DNA of 64,000 nt from Streptomyces sp. NBRC 110028 (GTDB lineage Bacteria; Actinomycetota; Actinomycetes; Streptomycetales; Streptomycetaceae): NCBI RefSeq assembly GCF_001417735.1, contig NZ_BBUZ01000030.1, positions 1-64,000 of the forward strand, written 5' to 3'. Below, piece by piece: positions 45,668 to 54,803 of the stretch (the first letter of the stretch is position 1; each line of letters opens with the position of its first letter). The notes beneath the pieces were generated by a model. It was not told the DNA's origin and did no database searches. It saw only the letters and a list, made by a program, of their open reading frames with translations. The position numbers and the translations under genes are program-made.

Positions 45668-47050
45668 GTGAGTAAGGTGCTGTTTGTCTACGCCAAGGGC
45701 GGGCCGCCGCTGGAATACGCGCTGTCCCGGGTCGCCGCGAAGGCCGAAGTGCATCTGCTCGTGCTCGTTCCCCTTCCGCCCTCCGCCCACGAGGTGGTCA
45801 CCCGGCTGTGCGCCTCGGTGATCAGCCCCGTGGACACCGCGTCCCAGGACCTCGTCGCGCTCATCACGGCTCAGGCACAGGCCGTCGGCGCCGACGCGGT
45901 GTTCACCCCGTCCGAGTACGCCGTGGTGGCGGTGGCGGACGCCTGCGAGCGGCTGGGTCTCGCCGGGGCCGGTGCGCACTGCGTGCTGGCCCGGGACAAG
46001 CGGATGATGCGCCGCACCTGGGACGCGCACGAGGTGTCCCAGCCACGGTTCCGCTCCGTGGCCACCGAGCGCGACCTGCACGAGGCCGCGGCCGAGATCC
46101 CGTACCCGATGCTGATGAAGGCGGCCTGGAGCGCCGGGTCCACCGCCCATCAGATCCTGCGCGGCCCGCAGGACATCGCGCCCGCCTGGGCCCGGGCCCG
46201 TGAGGTGATGGAGGACTCCGCCCGCCAGGGCTACGCCGAGCTGCACGTGGCCGGGGCGGCCGCCGATTTCCTCGTCGAGGAGATCGTGACGGGCACGGCC
46301 GCCGACTGGTTCGAGGAGCCCGGCTGGGGCGACTACGTCAGCGTCGAGGGCGTCGTGGCCGAGGGCGTCTATCACCCGGTGTGCCTGAGCGGGCGGATGC
46401 CCACCGTCGAGCCGTTCACCGAGCGCGCCGGGATCACCCCCGCTCTGCTCCCCGAGGATGCCCAGCGCAAGGTGGTGGAGCTGGCGACGGCCGCCGTGGA
46501 CGCGCTCGGCCTGCGCACCTGCGGCACCCACACCGAGATCAAGCTGGGCGCCGACGGACGGATGTGGGTCATCGAGACCGCCGCCCGGTTCGGTGGCGCG
46601 ATGACCGTCCCCCAGATCGAGGAGGTCTTCGGGGTGGACGTCATCGGCATGCTCATCGACCGGCTGCTCGGCCGCGAGGCCGACTGGCCCGATCCGGGGC
46701 CCGGTTCGGTGCTGGGCGCCGCGGACGCGAAGGGCGCGGCCGGCTCGCTGGTGGTGCTGGCCGTGGACGGCTCGGGCGCGCCGTGGCCGGACCGGCGGCT
46801 GTGGGACTTCGCCGCCGTCCAGGGCTCCGGAATGATCTCCACCGGGGCCCGGCTGACGCAGGTGGCCGAGCACTCGCTGCCGGACGGCACCCCGGTGCCG
46901 GTCTACGACCCGGCGGCGGGCGCGAACACCATGGCGGCGCTGTGTCTGCTGGTGGCCGACGATCCGGTCACGGTGATACGTGACTTCGAAAGGCTCAACG
47001 ACGCCCTGCCCACCGTCCTGCCGCCCGCCCCGGTCACCGGGAAGCCGTGA
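45668..47050 (+). CDS. ATP-grasp ligase
   Basis: 460 residues. The ATP-grasp fold is shown by IPYPMLMKAAWSAGS (Lys of the small lobe), the DFLVEEIVTG hinge, and CGTHTEIKLGADGRMWVIET with AARFGG, where the metal-binding Glu/Asn positions fall. Such enzymes join a carboxylate to an amine through an acyl phosphate, as in dipeptide and natural-product synthesis. GTG 45668 is preferred to TTG 45662 because AGGAG (45654-45658) is 9 rather than 3 bases away. First gene of a three-gene coupled operon; its TGA overlaps the next ATG. Confidence 0.85.
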   Translation: MSKVLFVYAKGGPPLEYALSRVAAKAEVHLLVLVPLPPSAHEVVTRLCASVISPVDTASQDLVALITAQAQAVGADAVFTPSEYAVVAVADACERLGLAGAGAHCVLARDKRMMRRTWDAHEVSQPRFRSVATERDLHEAAAEIPYPMLMKAAWSAGSTAHQILRGPQDIAPAWARAREVMEDSARQGYAELHVAGAAADFLVEEIVTGTAADWFEEPGWGDYVSVEGVVAEGVYHPVCLSGRMPTVEPFTERAGITPALLPEDAQRKVVELATAAVDALGLRTCGTHTEIKLGADGRMWVIETAARFGGAMTVPQIEEVFGVDVIGMLIDRLLGREADWPDPGPGSVLGAADAKGAAGSLVVLAVDGSGAPWPDRRLWDFAAVQGSGMISTGARLTQVAEHSLPDGTPVPVYDPAAGANTMAALCLLVADDPVTVIRDFERLNDALPTVLPPAPVTGKP

Positions 47051-49065
47051 TGACCGGCATCAGCGCGCTTCCGGGCCCGGCCACCGCGCCCGGCACCGAT
47101 GCCACCGTGGTCGGGGAGAACCTGTCGCTGCCGCTGTTCCGGTCGCTGTCCGGAGTGCTGGCCGGACACCCGTATCTGAAGGTGGTGGTCGACCGCACCG
47201 GGCACACCTGGCATCTGCTGGACACCGCGGTCCACCCCTTCCACGTCAACTATGTGGCCACCCGCATCCTCGGGATGGACCTGGACGACCTCGACGCCGG
47301 GCTCGACGCGTTCAACGCCTCGGTGTACACCGACCCCGGCCGCCGCTTCCTGCTCGGTGTGCTGTCGCTGCACGCCGATGAGGACACCGAGGGCCGGGAC
47401 CGGCCGTTCCTGGTGCTGGAGACCACCGAGGCCGACACCATGGACGGCGCCTTGCTCCAGGAGTTCTACGACTTCGTCCGGGAGCGGGTGGACGGGCGGC
47501 TGCCGTTGCTGCTGAAACCCGCCAACCACGGCCAGGAGGCGGCACTCGCCCACGTGAGCGACGTAACGCTGCCGCGCATCCTCAGCCACGAGCTGTTCGT
47601 CAGCCGCCCCCGCACCCCGCTGAACACCGGGGAGGTCATCGGACGGCTGCGGTGGTTCGCCTCGCTCGAGGAGTACCGCGCGCACGCCGGGGACCTCGGC
47701 TGGTCGGACATCGTGGCCATGGACCGTCTGCCCGACGATGTGCCACGGGTGGCCGGATTCATCAACGCCGCCCCCATCACCCCGCTGTCCCACACCAATG
47801 TGCTGGCCTCCGGCTGGGGCATTCCGAACGCCATCGTGCGCGACATGGCCCGGCTGGTGGAGTCGGAGGAGCTGGACGGGGCGTGGGTGTGCTACCGGGT
47901 CCAGGACGACGAGGTGAGCCTGGTCCGGCTGCACGAGGTCCCGGAGCTGGACGAGCCCGCGTGGCACCAGCAGCGGATCCGGCTGGAGCCGCCGCTGCTG
48001 GAGGACATCCCCGTCCTGGAACTGCGCCGGCTGCGCCGCGAGGACCGCGACCGCTACGGCACCAAGGCCGCCAACCTTGGTGAACTCCACCATGTGCTGG
48101 ACAGCCGCACCGCCGATCTCACCGCCTTCTACGGCCGCGCCCGGCCGCCCCGGAAGGACCTGTACGGCCATCTCGCCTCCCGGCTGACCGCGTCCGCCGA
48201 CCCCGAGGCGCTGCGCCAGGCGGCCTCGGAGTTCGTGGCGGCCACCGTCACCGCGCCCGACGGCGTGGCGCTGCCGTTCGCCCTCCAGCACCGCTTCCTG
48301 ATCTCCTCGCCCGCTCTGCAACAGGGCATCGGCAAGCTGAAGATGGCCCTGGAGCTGGGAGCCACCGATGTGCTGGACCCACTGTGCCTGAGCCTCCAGC
48401 AGCTGGTGCGCGCCACCCCGGTGCCGGAGGACGTGGCCGCGCGGATCACCGGCCCGTTCGCGGACCGCGTGTGCCGCAAGCGGCTGGTGGTGCGGTCCTC
48501 CTCCAATGCCGAGGACCTGCCCGGCTTTTCCGCCGCCGGGGTCTACGACTCCATCACCACGGTGCACGGCACGGACGAACTCCTCGACGCCGTACGGCAG
48601 GTGTGGGCCTCGCTGGTGTCGCCGCGCAGCGTCCGGCTCCGTCACGAGGCGGGCATCTCCCTGGACGACACCTACATGGGCGTCATCGTGCAGGAGTACA
48701 CCCCGGCCGAGCTCGGCGGGGTGCTGGTCACCTGCAACCCCACGCGGCGCGAGGACTTCCGCAACGTTTACATCAACTGCACGCCCGGTTCGCCCGAGAG
48801 CGTCGTCGACGGCACCGCGCTGCCGTTGCAGTACCTCTACAACACTGTGGAGGGCGGGGGCCGCACCGTGGACCTCGGTTCTTCGGTCGAGGACCTGCCG
48901 TCCTCGGCCCGGGCGCGGCTGGCGGATCTCGCGCTCACCGGGCGGCTGCTCCAGTCGCACTTCGCGGACGATCACGATGATCCGGACGATCCGCTGGACA
49001 TCGAGTGGCTGATGACCGAAGAGGGCGGTTTCAAGCTGGTCCAGCTCCGCCCGTACGCGCTGTGA
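47050..49065 (+). CDS. PEP-synthase/dikinase-like enzyme with phosphohistidine and ATP-binding domains
   Basis: 671 residues. The C-terminal half is a PPDK_N-type nucleotide-binding domain (VVRSSSNAEDLPGFSAAGVY near 480, then MGVIVQEY, and FKLVQLRPYAL at the end). Before it, TPLSHTNVLASGWGIPNA places His248 in a motif like the mobile phosphohistidine domain. That order (His domain, then ATP domain) is as in glucan water dikinase, opposite to PPDK and PEP synthase, and there is no PEP/pyruvate barrel. It may phosphorylate an unknown small substrate. ATG 47050 overlaps the upstream stop (TGATG). Confidence 0.78.
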   Translation: MTGISALPGPATAPGTDATVVGENLSLPLFRSLSGVLAGHPYLKVVVDRTGHTWHLLDTAVHPFHVNYVATRILGMDLDDLDAGLDAFNASVYTDPGRRFLLGVLSLHADEDTEGRDRPFLVLETTEADTMDGALLQEFYDFVRERVDGRLPLLLKPANHGQEAALAHVSDVTLPRILSHELFVSRPRTPLNTGEVIGRLRWFASLEEYRAHAGDLGWSDIVAMDRLPDDVPRVAGFINAAPITPLSHTNVLASGWGIPNAIVRDMARLVESEELDGAWVCYRVQDDEVSLVRLHEVPELDEPAWHQQRIRLEPPLLEDIPVLELRRLRREDRDRYGTKAANLGELHHVLDSRTADLTAFYGRARPPRKDLYGHLASRLTASADPEALRQAASEFVAATVTAPDGVALPFALQHRFLISSPALQQGIGKLKMALELGATDVLDPLCLSLQQLVRATPVPEDVAARITGPFADRVCRKRLVVRSSSNAEDLPGFSAAGVYDSITTVHGTDELLDAVRQVWASLVSPRSVRLRHEAGISLDDTYMGVIVQEYTPAELGGVLVTCNPTRREDFRNVYINCTPGSPESVVDGTALPLQYLYNTVEGGGRTVDLGSSVEDLPSSARARLADLALTGRLLQSHFADDHDDPDDPLDIEWLMTEEGGFKLVQLRPYAL

Positions 49066-50363
49066 AGGGCCGTGTGCCGTTCCTCCGCCGCTCCCCGGCG
49101 GAGGGACGGACCCCGCTCACCGCCGGGGCACGCCGGGTCATCGCCCTCAACAACGGTTTCCAGCTGCTGTTCAACCTGCTGTGGTGGATGCCGGTCTTCT
49201 ACGGCTACCAGCGGCAGGCCGGGCTCTCGGACGCGCAGATCTTCGGCATCCAGTCCCTCTACTACATCGCCTTCTGCCTGTTCGAGATCCCGACCGGCCT
49301 GGTGGCCGACCGCATCGGCGCCCGCAACTGTCTGCGCGCGGGCGCCGTGGTGATGACCGCGGCGAACCTGGCCCCGGTCATCTCCCTCGACTACACCGGC
49401 TTCCTGGTCCACTTCCTCGCCATCGCCGCGGGACGCTCCCTCACCTCCGGGGCGGCCAGCGCCTACCTCTACGACGCGCTGCACGCGGAGGGCGCGGACG
49501 ACCACTATCTGCGCGCCGAGGGCACCGCGCGGGCCCTCGGCCTGGCCGCGAAGGTGATGTGCTGGCCCCTGGTGGGACCGCTGATGGCGCTGTTCCGGCC
49601 CGCCCCGTACCTCCTCAGCGCGGCCAGCGCCGGGGCGTCACTGGCCTGTGCCATGGCCCTGCCCCGGCTGGTGGGCGCGGAGTCGGGGACACGCCGGTCG
49701 GGGGTGTGGCGGGAGGCGGGGCGGGCGCTGCGCCGGCTGCGCGGCTCCCCGTGGCTGGCCCTGGTGATGGTGCAGGGCGTGGCGGTCTTCACGCTCTCCC
49801 GGATCTGCCAGGTGAACCTGTTCCAGCCGATCCTGATCGGCCAGGGCATCCCGGAGCCCTCGCACGGCACTGTGCTGGCGGCGGTGACGGTGGCCGAGGC
49901 CGTGGGTGCGGCCCGGCCGCAGTGGCTGGGCCGCAAGCTGAAACCGCTGACGATGGTGTCCGTCTTGAGCCTGGCGATGGCGGTGTCCCTGGCCGGGATC
50001 ACCCTGGGTGGGCCGATGGCGGCGGTGGCGCTGCTCTGCCTGTTCTCGGCGGTCACCGGCTTCGCGTATCCCATCCAGCGCAAACTGGTGAACGACGCGG
50101 TGCCGCCGGGCGCTCCGCGCGCCACCCTGCTGTCGGTGGAGAGCATCATCGACCGCGCGGTGTGCGCCCTGGCGGCGGTGGCCGCGGGCGCGTACCTCTC
50201 GGCGGGCCGGATGGACGCGCTGCTGTGGCACAGCGCCGCCGTGACCGCTGTGGTGATGCTCGCGGTGCACCTGGCCGTGCTGATCGGACGGCCCCGGCGC
50301 CCCCGCCCGCCAGGGGCCGCAGGCAGGGAGCGTCAGGAGGCCGTCGGGCACGGACGACGGTGA
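49062..50363 (+). CDS. MFS exporter, last gene of the ATP-grasp operon
   Basis: 433 residues, about 10-12 membrane segments. IFGIQSLYYIAFCLFEIPTG followed by LVADRIGARN is the helix 1-3 region of drug-type MFS transporters. GTG 49062 overlaps the previous stop (GTGA), so all three genes are coupled. Its place suggests export of, or immunity to, the product of the two enzymes upstream. No ribosome site of its own is obvious, which agrees with coupling. Confidence 0.88.
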   Translation: MKGRVPFLRRSPAEGRTPLTAGARRVIALNNGFQLLFNLLWWMPVFYGYQRQAGLSDAQIFGIQSLYYIAFCLFEIPTGLVADRIGARNCLRAGAVVMTAANLAPVISLDYTGFLVHFLAIAAGRSLTSGAASAYLYDALHAEGADDHYLRAEGTARALGLAAKVMCWPLVGPLMALFRPAPYLLSAASAGASLACAMALPRLVGAESGTRRSGVWREAGRALRRLRGSPWLALVMVQGVAVFTLSRICQVNLFQPILIGQGIPEPSHGTVLAAVTVAEAVGAARPQWLGRKLKPLTMVSVLSLAMAVSLAGITLGGPMAAVALLCLFSAVTGFAYPIQRKLVNDAVPPGAPRATLLSVESIIDRAVCALAAVAAGAYLSAGRMDALLWHSAAVTAVVMLAVHLAVLIGRPRRPRPPGAAGRERQEAVGHGRR

Positions 50364-50535
50364 TATCGGGCCGGCGAGCACCGCGGCCCCGACGTCGGCG
50401 AGGCCGATGAACGGTTCGGGGACCGCGCCGACCGGAAGCGCCAACTCGCGGGCGACCAGCGGCGCGCCTTCAGCGCACACACGGATCCGGGGCATCAGCC
50501 CCAGCGGGTTCCGGCGCACGCACCGCTACGGCCGT

Positions 50536-50556
50536 GGCCCAGTAGCCGACTGGGCC
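50536..50556. terminator. Bidirectional hairpin terminator
   Basis: Perfect 8-bp stem (50536-50543 with 50549-50556), loop of 5, 15 bases after the SDR stop on the minus strand and downstream of the MFS gene on the plus strand. Confidence 0.6.
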
Positions 50557-50571
50557 GCCGGCACCGCAGGG

Positions 50572-51369
50572 TCAGCTGGGCGGCGTATAGCGTCCGTCGA
50601 TCGCCGTCCAGCCGCCGTCGACGAAGAGCTGGCTTCCGGTGACGAAGGACGACGCGTCCGACGCCAGGTAGACGACGGCACCGGCCAGTTCGTCCGGCCG
50701 GGACCAGCGGCCCAGGGCGCTCTTGGACGCGTAGGCCTCCGACCACTCCGGCACGGCCCTGATCTGCGCGGTCAGCGGGGTGTCCACGATGCCCGGGGCG
50801 ACGGTGTTCACCCGCACCCCCGACGGGCCCAGTTCGGCCGCCGCGGTCCGCAGCATCTGGACCAGGCCCGCCTTCGTGGCCGCGTACACGCCCTGTCCCG
50901 GCTCGACGGCCACCGCGCGGATCGAGCTGAAGCCGATGATGCTTCCGCCACCGCGTGCGGCCATGCCACGGCCGAACGCCCGCACCAGGTCGAAGGAGGC
51001 GCGCAGATTGAGCGCCACGACCCGTTCGAACTCCTCGGCCGTGTAGTCGAGCAGCGGCTTGCGCACGTTCGTCGCGGCGGTGAAGACGAGCACGTCGACG
51101 GGGCCCAGCTCCTCGGCGGCCCGTGTCACCGCCTCGCCGTCGAGCACGTCGAGGGCGCGCGGGGAAAGGCCCGGCCCCATCGAGGCCGTCTCCGTGGCCG
51201 CCGTCAGGTCACGGTCGGCGCACACGACCGTGGCGCCGTGCGCGGCGAGGGCCAGGGCGCTCTCGCGGCCGATTCCGCTGCCCGCGCCCACCACGACGGC
51301 CTTGCGGCCGTCGAGCCGGAACAGGCGGGAGTACGCGTCCATCGGATCGGTGTGGTCCTGAGCTTGCAC
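50572..51369 (-). CDS. Short-chain dehydrogenase/reductase
   Basis: 265 residues. NAD(P) site VVGAGSGIGRESA, then IIGFSSIRA and YAATKAGLVQM supplying the Ser-Tyr-Lys triad, and APGIVDTPL. Classical SDR. GTG 51369 is chosen because GAGGA lies 5 bases upstream; GTG 51381 overlapping the ALDH stop and ATG 51342 are alternatives. Last gene of the catabolic operon, probably oxidising or reducing an alcohol/ketone intermediate between the ALDH and the TtuC-type dehydrogenase steps. Confidence 0.9.
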   Translation of the reverse strand: MQAQDHTDPMDAYSRLFRLDGRKAVVVGAGSGIGRESALALAAHGATVVCADRDLTAATETASMGPGLSPRALDVLDGEAVTRAAEELGPVDVLVFTAATNVRKPLLDYTAEEFERVVALNLRASFDLVRAFGRGMAARGGGSIIGFSSIRAVAVEPGQGVYAATKAGLVQMLRTAAAELGPSGVRVNTVAPGIVDTPLTAQIRAVPEWSEAYASKSALGRWSRPDELAGAVVYLASDASSFVTGSQLFVDGGWTAIDGRYTPPS

Positions 51370-51377
51370 TGGGGTCC

Positions 51378-52871
51378 TCACGGCTTCTGTGTCGTCGGGC
51401 GGATCACTGCCATACGGGTGACGGTCAGCTCTTCGATGGCGAACCTCGGGCCTTCCCTTCCGGTCCCGGAGTCCTTGACGCCGCCGTACGGCATGACGTC
51501 GGAGCGGAAACCGGGAACCTCGTTGACGACCACCCCGCCCACCTCCAGGCGGTCGAGAGCGGTGAACGCCGTGTCCAGGGCGCTGGTGTAGACGCTCGCG
51601 TGCAGTCCGTAGCGTGAGTCGTTGACCACGTCGAAGGCGGTCTCCAGATCGGGGACGGACCGTACCGCGACCACGGGGCCGAACACTTCCTCGTCCCAGA
51701 CGGGAAGGGCGCGGTCCACATCGAGCAGTACGGTGGGCTCGATCACCCCGTCGGTGACCCGGCCTCCGGCCGCCAGTGACGCCCCCGCCTCCACCGCCTC
51801 CGCCAGCCACGCGCGCACCCGCCCGGTCGACCGCTCGTCGATGAGCGCCGAGACACGCGTCGCCGGATCGCGGGGATCGCCCACGGCCACCTGGGCCACT
51901 CGCTCCGTCAGCCGGGCCACGAACTCCTCCCGCACGGCATCGACCACGATGACCCGCTGCACGCTGATGCACGCCTGGCCCGACGCGTAGTACCCGCCGC
52001 GTACGACCGCGTCGGCGGCGGCGTCGAGGTCGGCGTCGGCGGCCACCACCAAGGCGGCGTTGGAGCCGAGTTCGAGCAGCACCTTCGTGGGGGCGGCGTC
52101 CCGGGCGATCCGGTGGCCCACCGCGGCGGAACCGGTGAAGGACACCGCCCCGATCCGGCGGTCGGTGGTCAGCGCGACACCCACCTCGGGCCCGCCGGTC
52201 ACCAGCTGCACCGCCGCCCGCGGCGCGTCGTGTGCGCTCAGGGCCTCGCGGAGGAGGTGCACCAGCCACAGGGTGGCCAACGGTGTCTGCGGGGCGGGCT
52301 TGACGATGATCGGGCAGCCGGCGGCCAGTGAGGGCGCGATCTTGTGCGCGGCGAGCAGCAGCGGGTAGTTGAAGCCCGCGATGCCCACCACCACGCCGAT
52401 CGGCTTACGGGTCCAGAAGCCGAGCAGCCCCTCGCCCGACGGCAGCAGGTCCAGCGGCACCGTCTCCCCGTGCAGCCGGGCCACTTCCTCGGCCGCGGTC
52501 AGCAGGGTCAGCAGGGTGCGATCCACCTCGACCCGGCAGTCGACCAGTGGCTTTCCGGTCTCCAGGACCAGAAGCCGCTCGAAGTCCACGCGCCGGGAGG
52601 TGACGGCCTCGTGGGTGGCGAGGAGCGCGGCCCTGCGGGTGTGCGAGGGGAGCCGTCCGACCTGCTCGCGCACGGCGAGGGCCGCGTCCAGTGCCCGGCG
52701 CGCGAGGCCGGTGTCCCCGACGGGGGCCCGGGCGACGAGTGTCCCGTCGTAGGGGAAGCGGACGTCCCCGGTGGCGGGTGCCTCGACCCAGTGGTCGCCG
52801 ATGGGAAGGCCCTCGGGGAACTCCTTCCCCACGGGGGATGCGCCGTCGGCGGATGGGACTTGGGTGGTCAC
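51378..52871 (-). CDS. NAD(P)-dependent aldehyde dehydrogenase
   Basis: 497 residues, normal ALDH length. The general-base Glu is in VLLELGSNA, the nucleophilic Cys in YYASGQACISVQR, and the cofactor segment is VSFTGSAAVG. Oxidises an aldehyde to the acid; relatives include succinate-semialdehyde and other semialdehyde dehydrogenases. GTG 52871 follows the DppF-like stop by 5 bases. Context: importer, amidase and two more dehydrogenases, so it probably acts on an aldehyde formed from the imported compound. Confidence 0.92.
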   Translation of the reverse strand: MTTQVPSADGASPVGKEFPEGLPIGDHWVEAPATGDVRFPYDGTLVARAPVGDTGLARRALDAALAVREQVGRLPSHTRRAALLATHEAVTSRRVDFERLLVLETGKPLVDCRVEVDRTLLTLLTAAEEVARLHGETVPLDLLPSGEGLLGFWTRKPIGVVVGIAGFNYPLLLAAHKIAPSLAAGCPIIVKPAPQTPLATLWLVHLLREALSAHDAPRAAVQLVTGGPEVGVALTTDRRIGAVSFTGSAAVGHRIARDAAPTKVLLELGSNAALVVAADADLDAAADAVVRGGYYASGQACISVQRVIVVDAVREEFVARLTERVAQVAVGDPRDPATRVSALIDERSTGRVRAWLAEAVEAGASLAAGGRVTDGVIEPTVLLDVDRALPVWDEEVFGPVVAVRSVPDLETAFDVVNDSRYGLHASVYTSALDTAFTALDRLEVGGVVVNEVPGFRSDVMPYGGVKDSGTGREGPRFAIEELTVTRMAVIRPTTQKP

Positions 52872-52876
52872 GGTCG

Positions 52877-53749
52877 CTACTCCCGGTTGAGGTCGGCTGC
52901 CGACACCCCGGACAGTGCCTTGCCCAGGGTCGGAACGGCGGCGATGAGCCTGCGTGTGTAGGAATGCCGCGGGTCCTCGTACACCTGCTCCGTGGGCCCG
53001 GTCTCCACGATCTGTCCGGCGTGCATGACCGCGACCCGGTCGCACACATGGCGGACCACGGACAGGTCGTGGGAGACGAAGACCAGCGTGAGGGACAACT
53101 CCTCGACGAGGTCGGTGATGAGGTTGAGCACCTGGGCCCGTACGGACACGTCCAGGGCGCTCACCGGCTCATCCGCCACGATGATCTTCGGGCGGGGGGC
53201 GAGGGCACGCGCGATCGAGATGCGCTGCCGCTGGCCGCCGGAGAACTGGTGCGGATAGCGGTCCGCCGCGTCGGCGCGCAGGCCGACCGCCTCCAGCAGC
53301 TCGGCCACCCGCTCCCGGCGGTTCCCGTGCCCCTGCGCGACGAGCGGTTCGGCCACGATGTCGCCGACACGCATGCGCGGGTCCAGCGAACCCATCGGGT
53401 CCTGGAACACCAGCTGCAGCCGCTCGCGGACGAACTTCAGCCGTCTCTCCCCGAGCCCGGTGATGTCCCGGCCGTCGATCGCGACACTGCCGCTGGTGGG
53501 CCGGTCGAGCCCGGCCACAATCCGCAGCAGGGTCGACTTGCCGCATCCCGACTCGCCCACGATGCCGAACCGCTGCCCCTGGGGGACGGTGAAGCTGACG
53601 CCGCGCAGGGCGTGCACCGGCGGGCTGGGGCGGCGCAGCGAGGTACGGGCCCGCCGGTAGTCGCGCGTGACGTCGCGGACGGTGATGGCGTCCGCGGGGC
53701 CGGTCCGCGGCCCGGGCGTGAGAGGGGTGCTGGTCGGCTGCTCAGCCAC
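52877..53749 (-). CDS. Oligopeptide/dipeptide-type ABC importer ATPase (DppF-like)
   Basis: 290 residues. Walker A GESGCGKSTLL, Q-loop VFQDPMGSLDPRM, signature FSGGQRQRISIARAL, Walker B IIVADEP, H-loop VSHD; the C-terminal HSYTRRLIAAVP tail is typical of DppF/OppF. GTG 53749 has GGAGG 6 bases upstream and overlaps the DppD-like stop by eight bases. Confidence 0.95.
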   Translation of the reverse strand: MAEQPTSTPLTPGPRTGPADAITVRDVTRDYRRARTSLRRPSPPVHALRGVSFTVPQGQRFGIVGESGCGKSTLLRIVAGLDRPTSGSVAIDGRDITGLGERRLKFVRERLQLVFQDPMGSLDPRMRVGDIVAEPLVAQGHGNRRERVAELLEAVGLRADAADRYPHQFSGGQRQRISIARALAPRPKIIVADEPVSALDVSVRAQVLNLITDLVEELSLTLVFVSHDLSVVRHVCDRVAVMHAGQIVETGPTEQVYEDPRHSYTRRLIAAVPTLGKALSGVSAADLNRE

Positions 53750-54803
53750 GGCCGGCCTCCAGGTTCGCAGGGGTGCCGGTCCCGGGTGCGGCGCCCTCGG
53801 GTACCGGGTGGAAGCAGGCGTAGCCGGAGTCCGGCCCGGTCGAAACCCAGTCCGGCCGGGTGGCGCACTCCTCGGTCGCCTGGGCGCACCGGTTTCTGAA
53901 GACGCATCCGGCGGGGAACTGCCCCGCCGGCGGTACCGACCCGGCGATGGTGACCAGCCGGCCTCGGTCGTCGACTGCGGTCAGGTCCGAGGCGCCGAGC
54001 AGGCCCTGGGTGTAGCGGTGCCGGGGGCGCGTGAACACCTCCCGGACCGGGCCGGACTCGACCAGCCGCCCGCCGTACATGACCATGACCCGTTCGCAGG
54101 CGGTGGCCACCACGGCCAGGTCGTGGGTGATGAAGAGCATGGCCGACCTGCGATCCTGGACGCCCCGCACGATCAGGTCGAGCACCCGCGCCTGCACGGT
54201 GACGTCGAGCGCGGTGGTGGGTTCGTCGCAGACCAGCAGCGCGGGGTCGTTCGCGAGGGCGATGGCCAGCACCACCCGCTGCCGCTGACCGCCGGAGAAC
54301 TGGTGCGGGTAGGCGTCGGCGGCGGTCGCCGGGTCGGGAAGCCCCACCTGGGCGAGCAGTTCCACGGCGGCGGCGCGGGCGGACGCCCGGTCGGGCCTGG
54401 TCCGGTGGATCAGCAGCACCTCGGCGATCTGCCGCCCGACCTTCATGGTGGGGTTCAGGGCGGTCATGGGCTCCTGGAAGACCATGGCGATCTCCTTGCC
54501 CCGCACCCGGGACATCCGCGCCTCGTCGGCGCCCACCAGGTCGTGGCCGACTCCGGCGAGCCGCACCGAACCGGTGGCACGGACCCCCTCGGGCAGCAGG
54601 CCCATGACGCTCAGCGCGGTCAGCGACTTGCCCGAGCCCGACTCGCCGATCAGGCCGACGCGTTCGCCCGCCCTGATGGTGAAGCCGACATCTTCGACGA
54701 GCGTGCGGCCGCCCACCGTGACGTCGAGGTTCCGCACGGCCAGCACGTCATCGGGAGAGCCATGGGCGGCGGCGGCCGGTCCCGTCTCGGGTACCGGGGT
54801 CAT
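53742..54803 (-). CDS. Oligopeptide/dipeptide-type ABC importer ATPase (DppD-like)
   Basis: 353 residues. Walker A GESGSGKSLTA, Q-loop VFQEPMTALNP, signature FSGGQRQRVVLAIAL, Walker B LLVCDEP. The C-terminus carries a Cys-rich tail (AGCVFRNRCAQATEECATRP) like the iron-sulfur-binding tail known in many DppD/OppD proteins. ATG 54803 overlaps the DppC-like stop (ATGA). Confidence 0.95.
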   Translation of the reverse strand: MTPVPETGPAAAAHGSPDDVLAVRNLDVTVGGRTLVEDVGFTIRAGERVGLIGESGSGKSLTALSVMGLLPEGVRATGSVRLAGVGHDLVGADEARMSRVRGKEIAMVFQEPMTALNPTMKVGRQIAEVLLIHRTRPDRASARAAAVELLAQVGLPDPATAADAYPHQFSGGQRQRVVLAIALANDPALLVCDEPTTALDVTVQARVLDLIVRGVQDRRSAMLFITHDLAVVATACERVMVMYGGRLVESGPVREVFTRPRHRYTQGLLGASDLTAVDDRGRLVTIAGSVPPAGQFPAGCVFRNRCAQATEECATRPDWVSTGPDSGYACFHPVPEGAAPGTGTPANLEAGRG

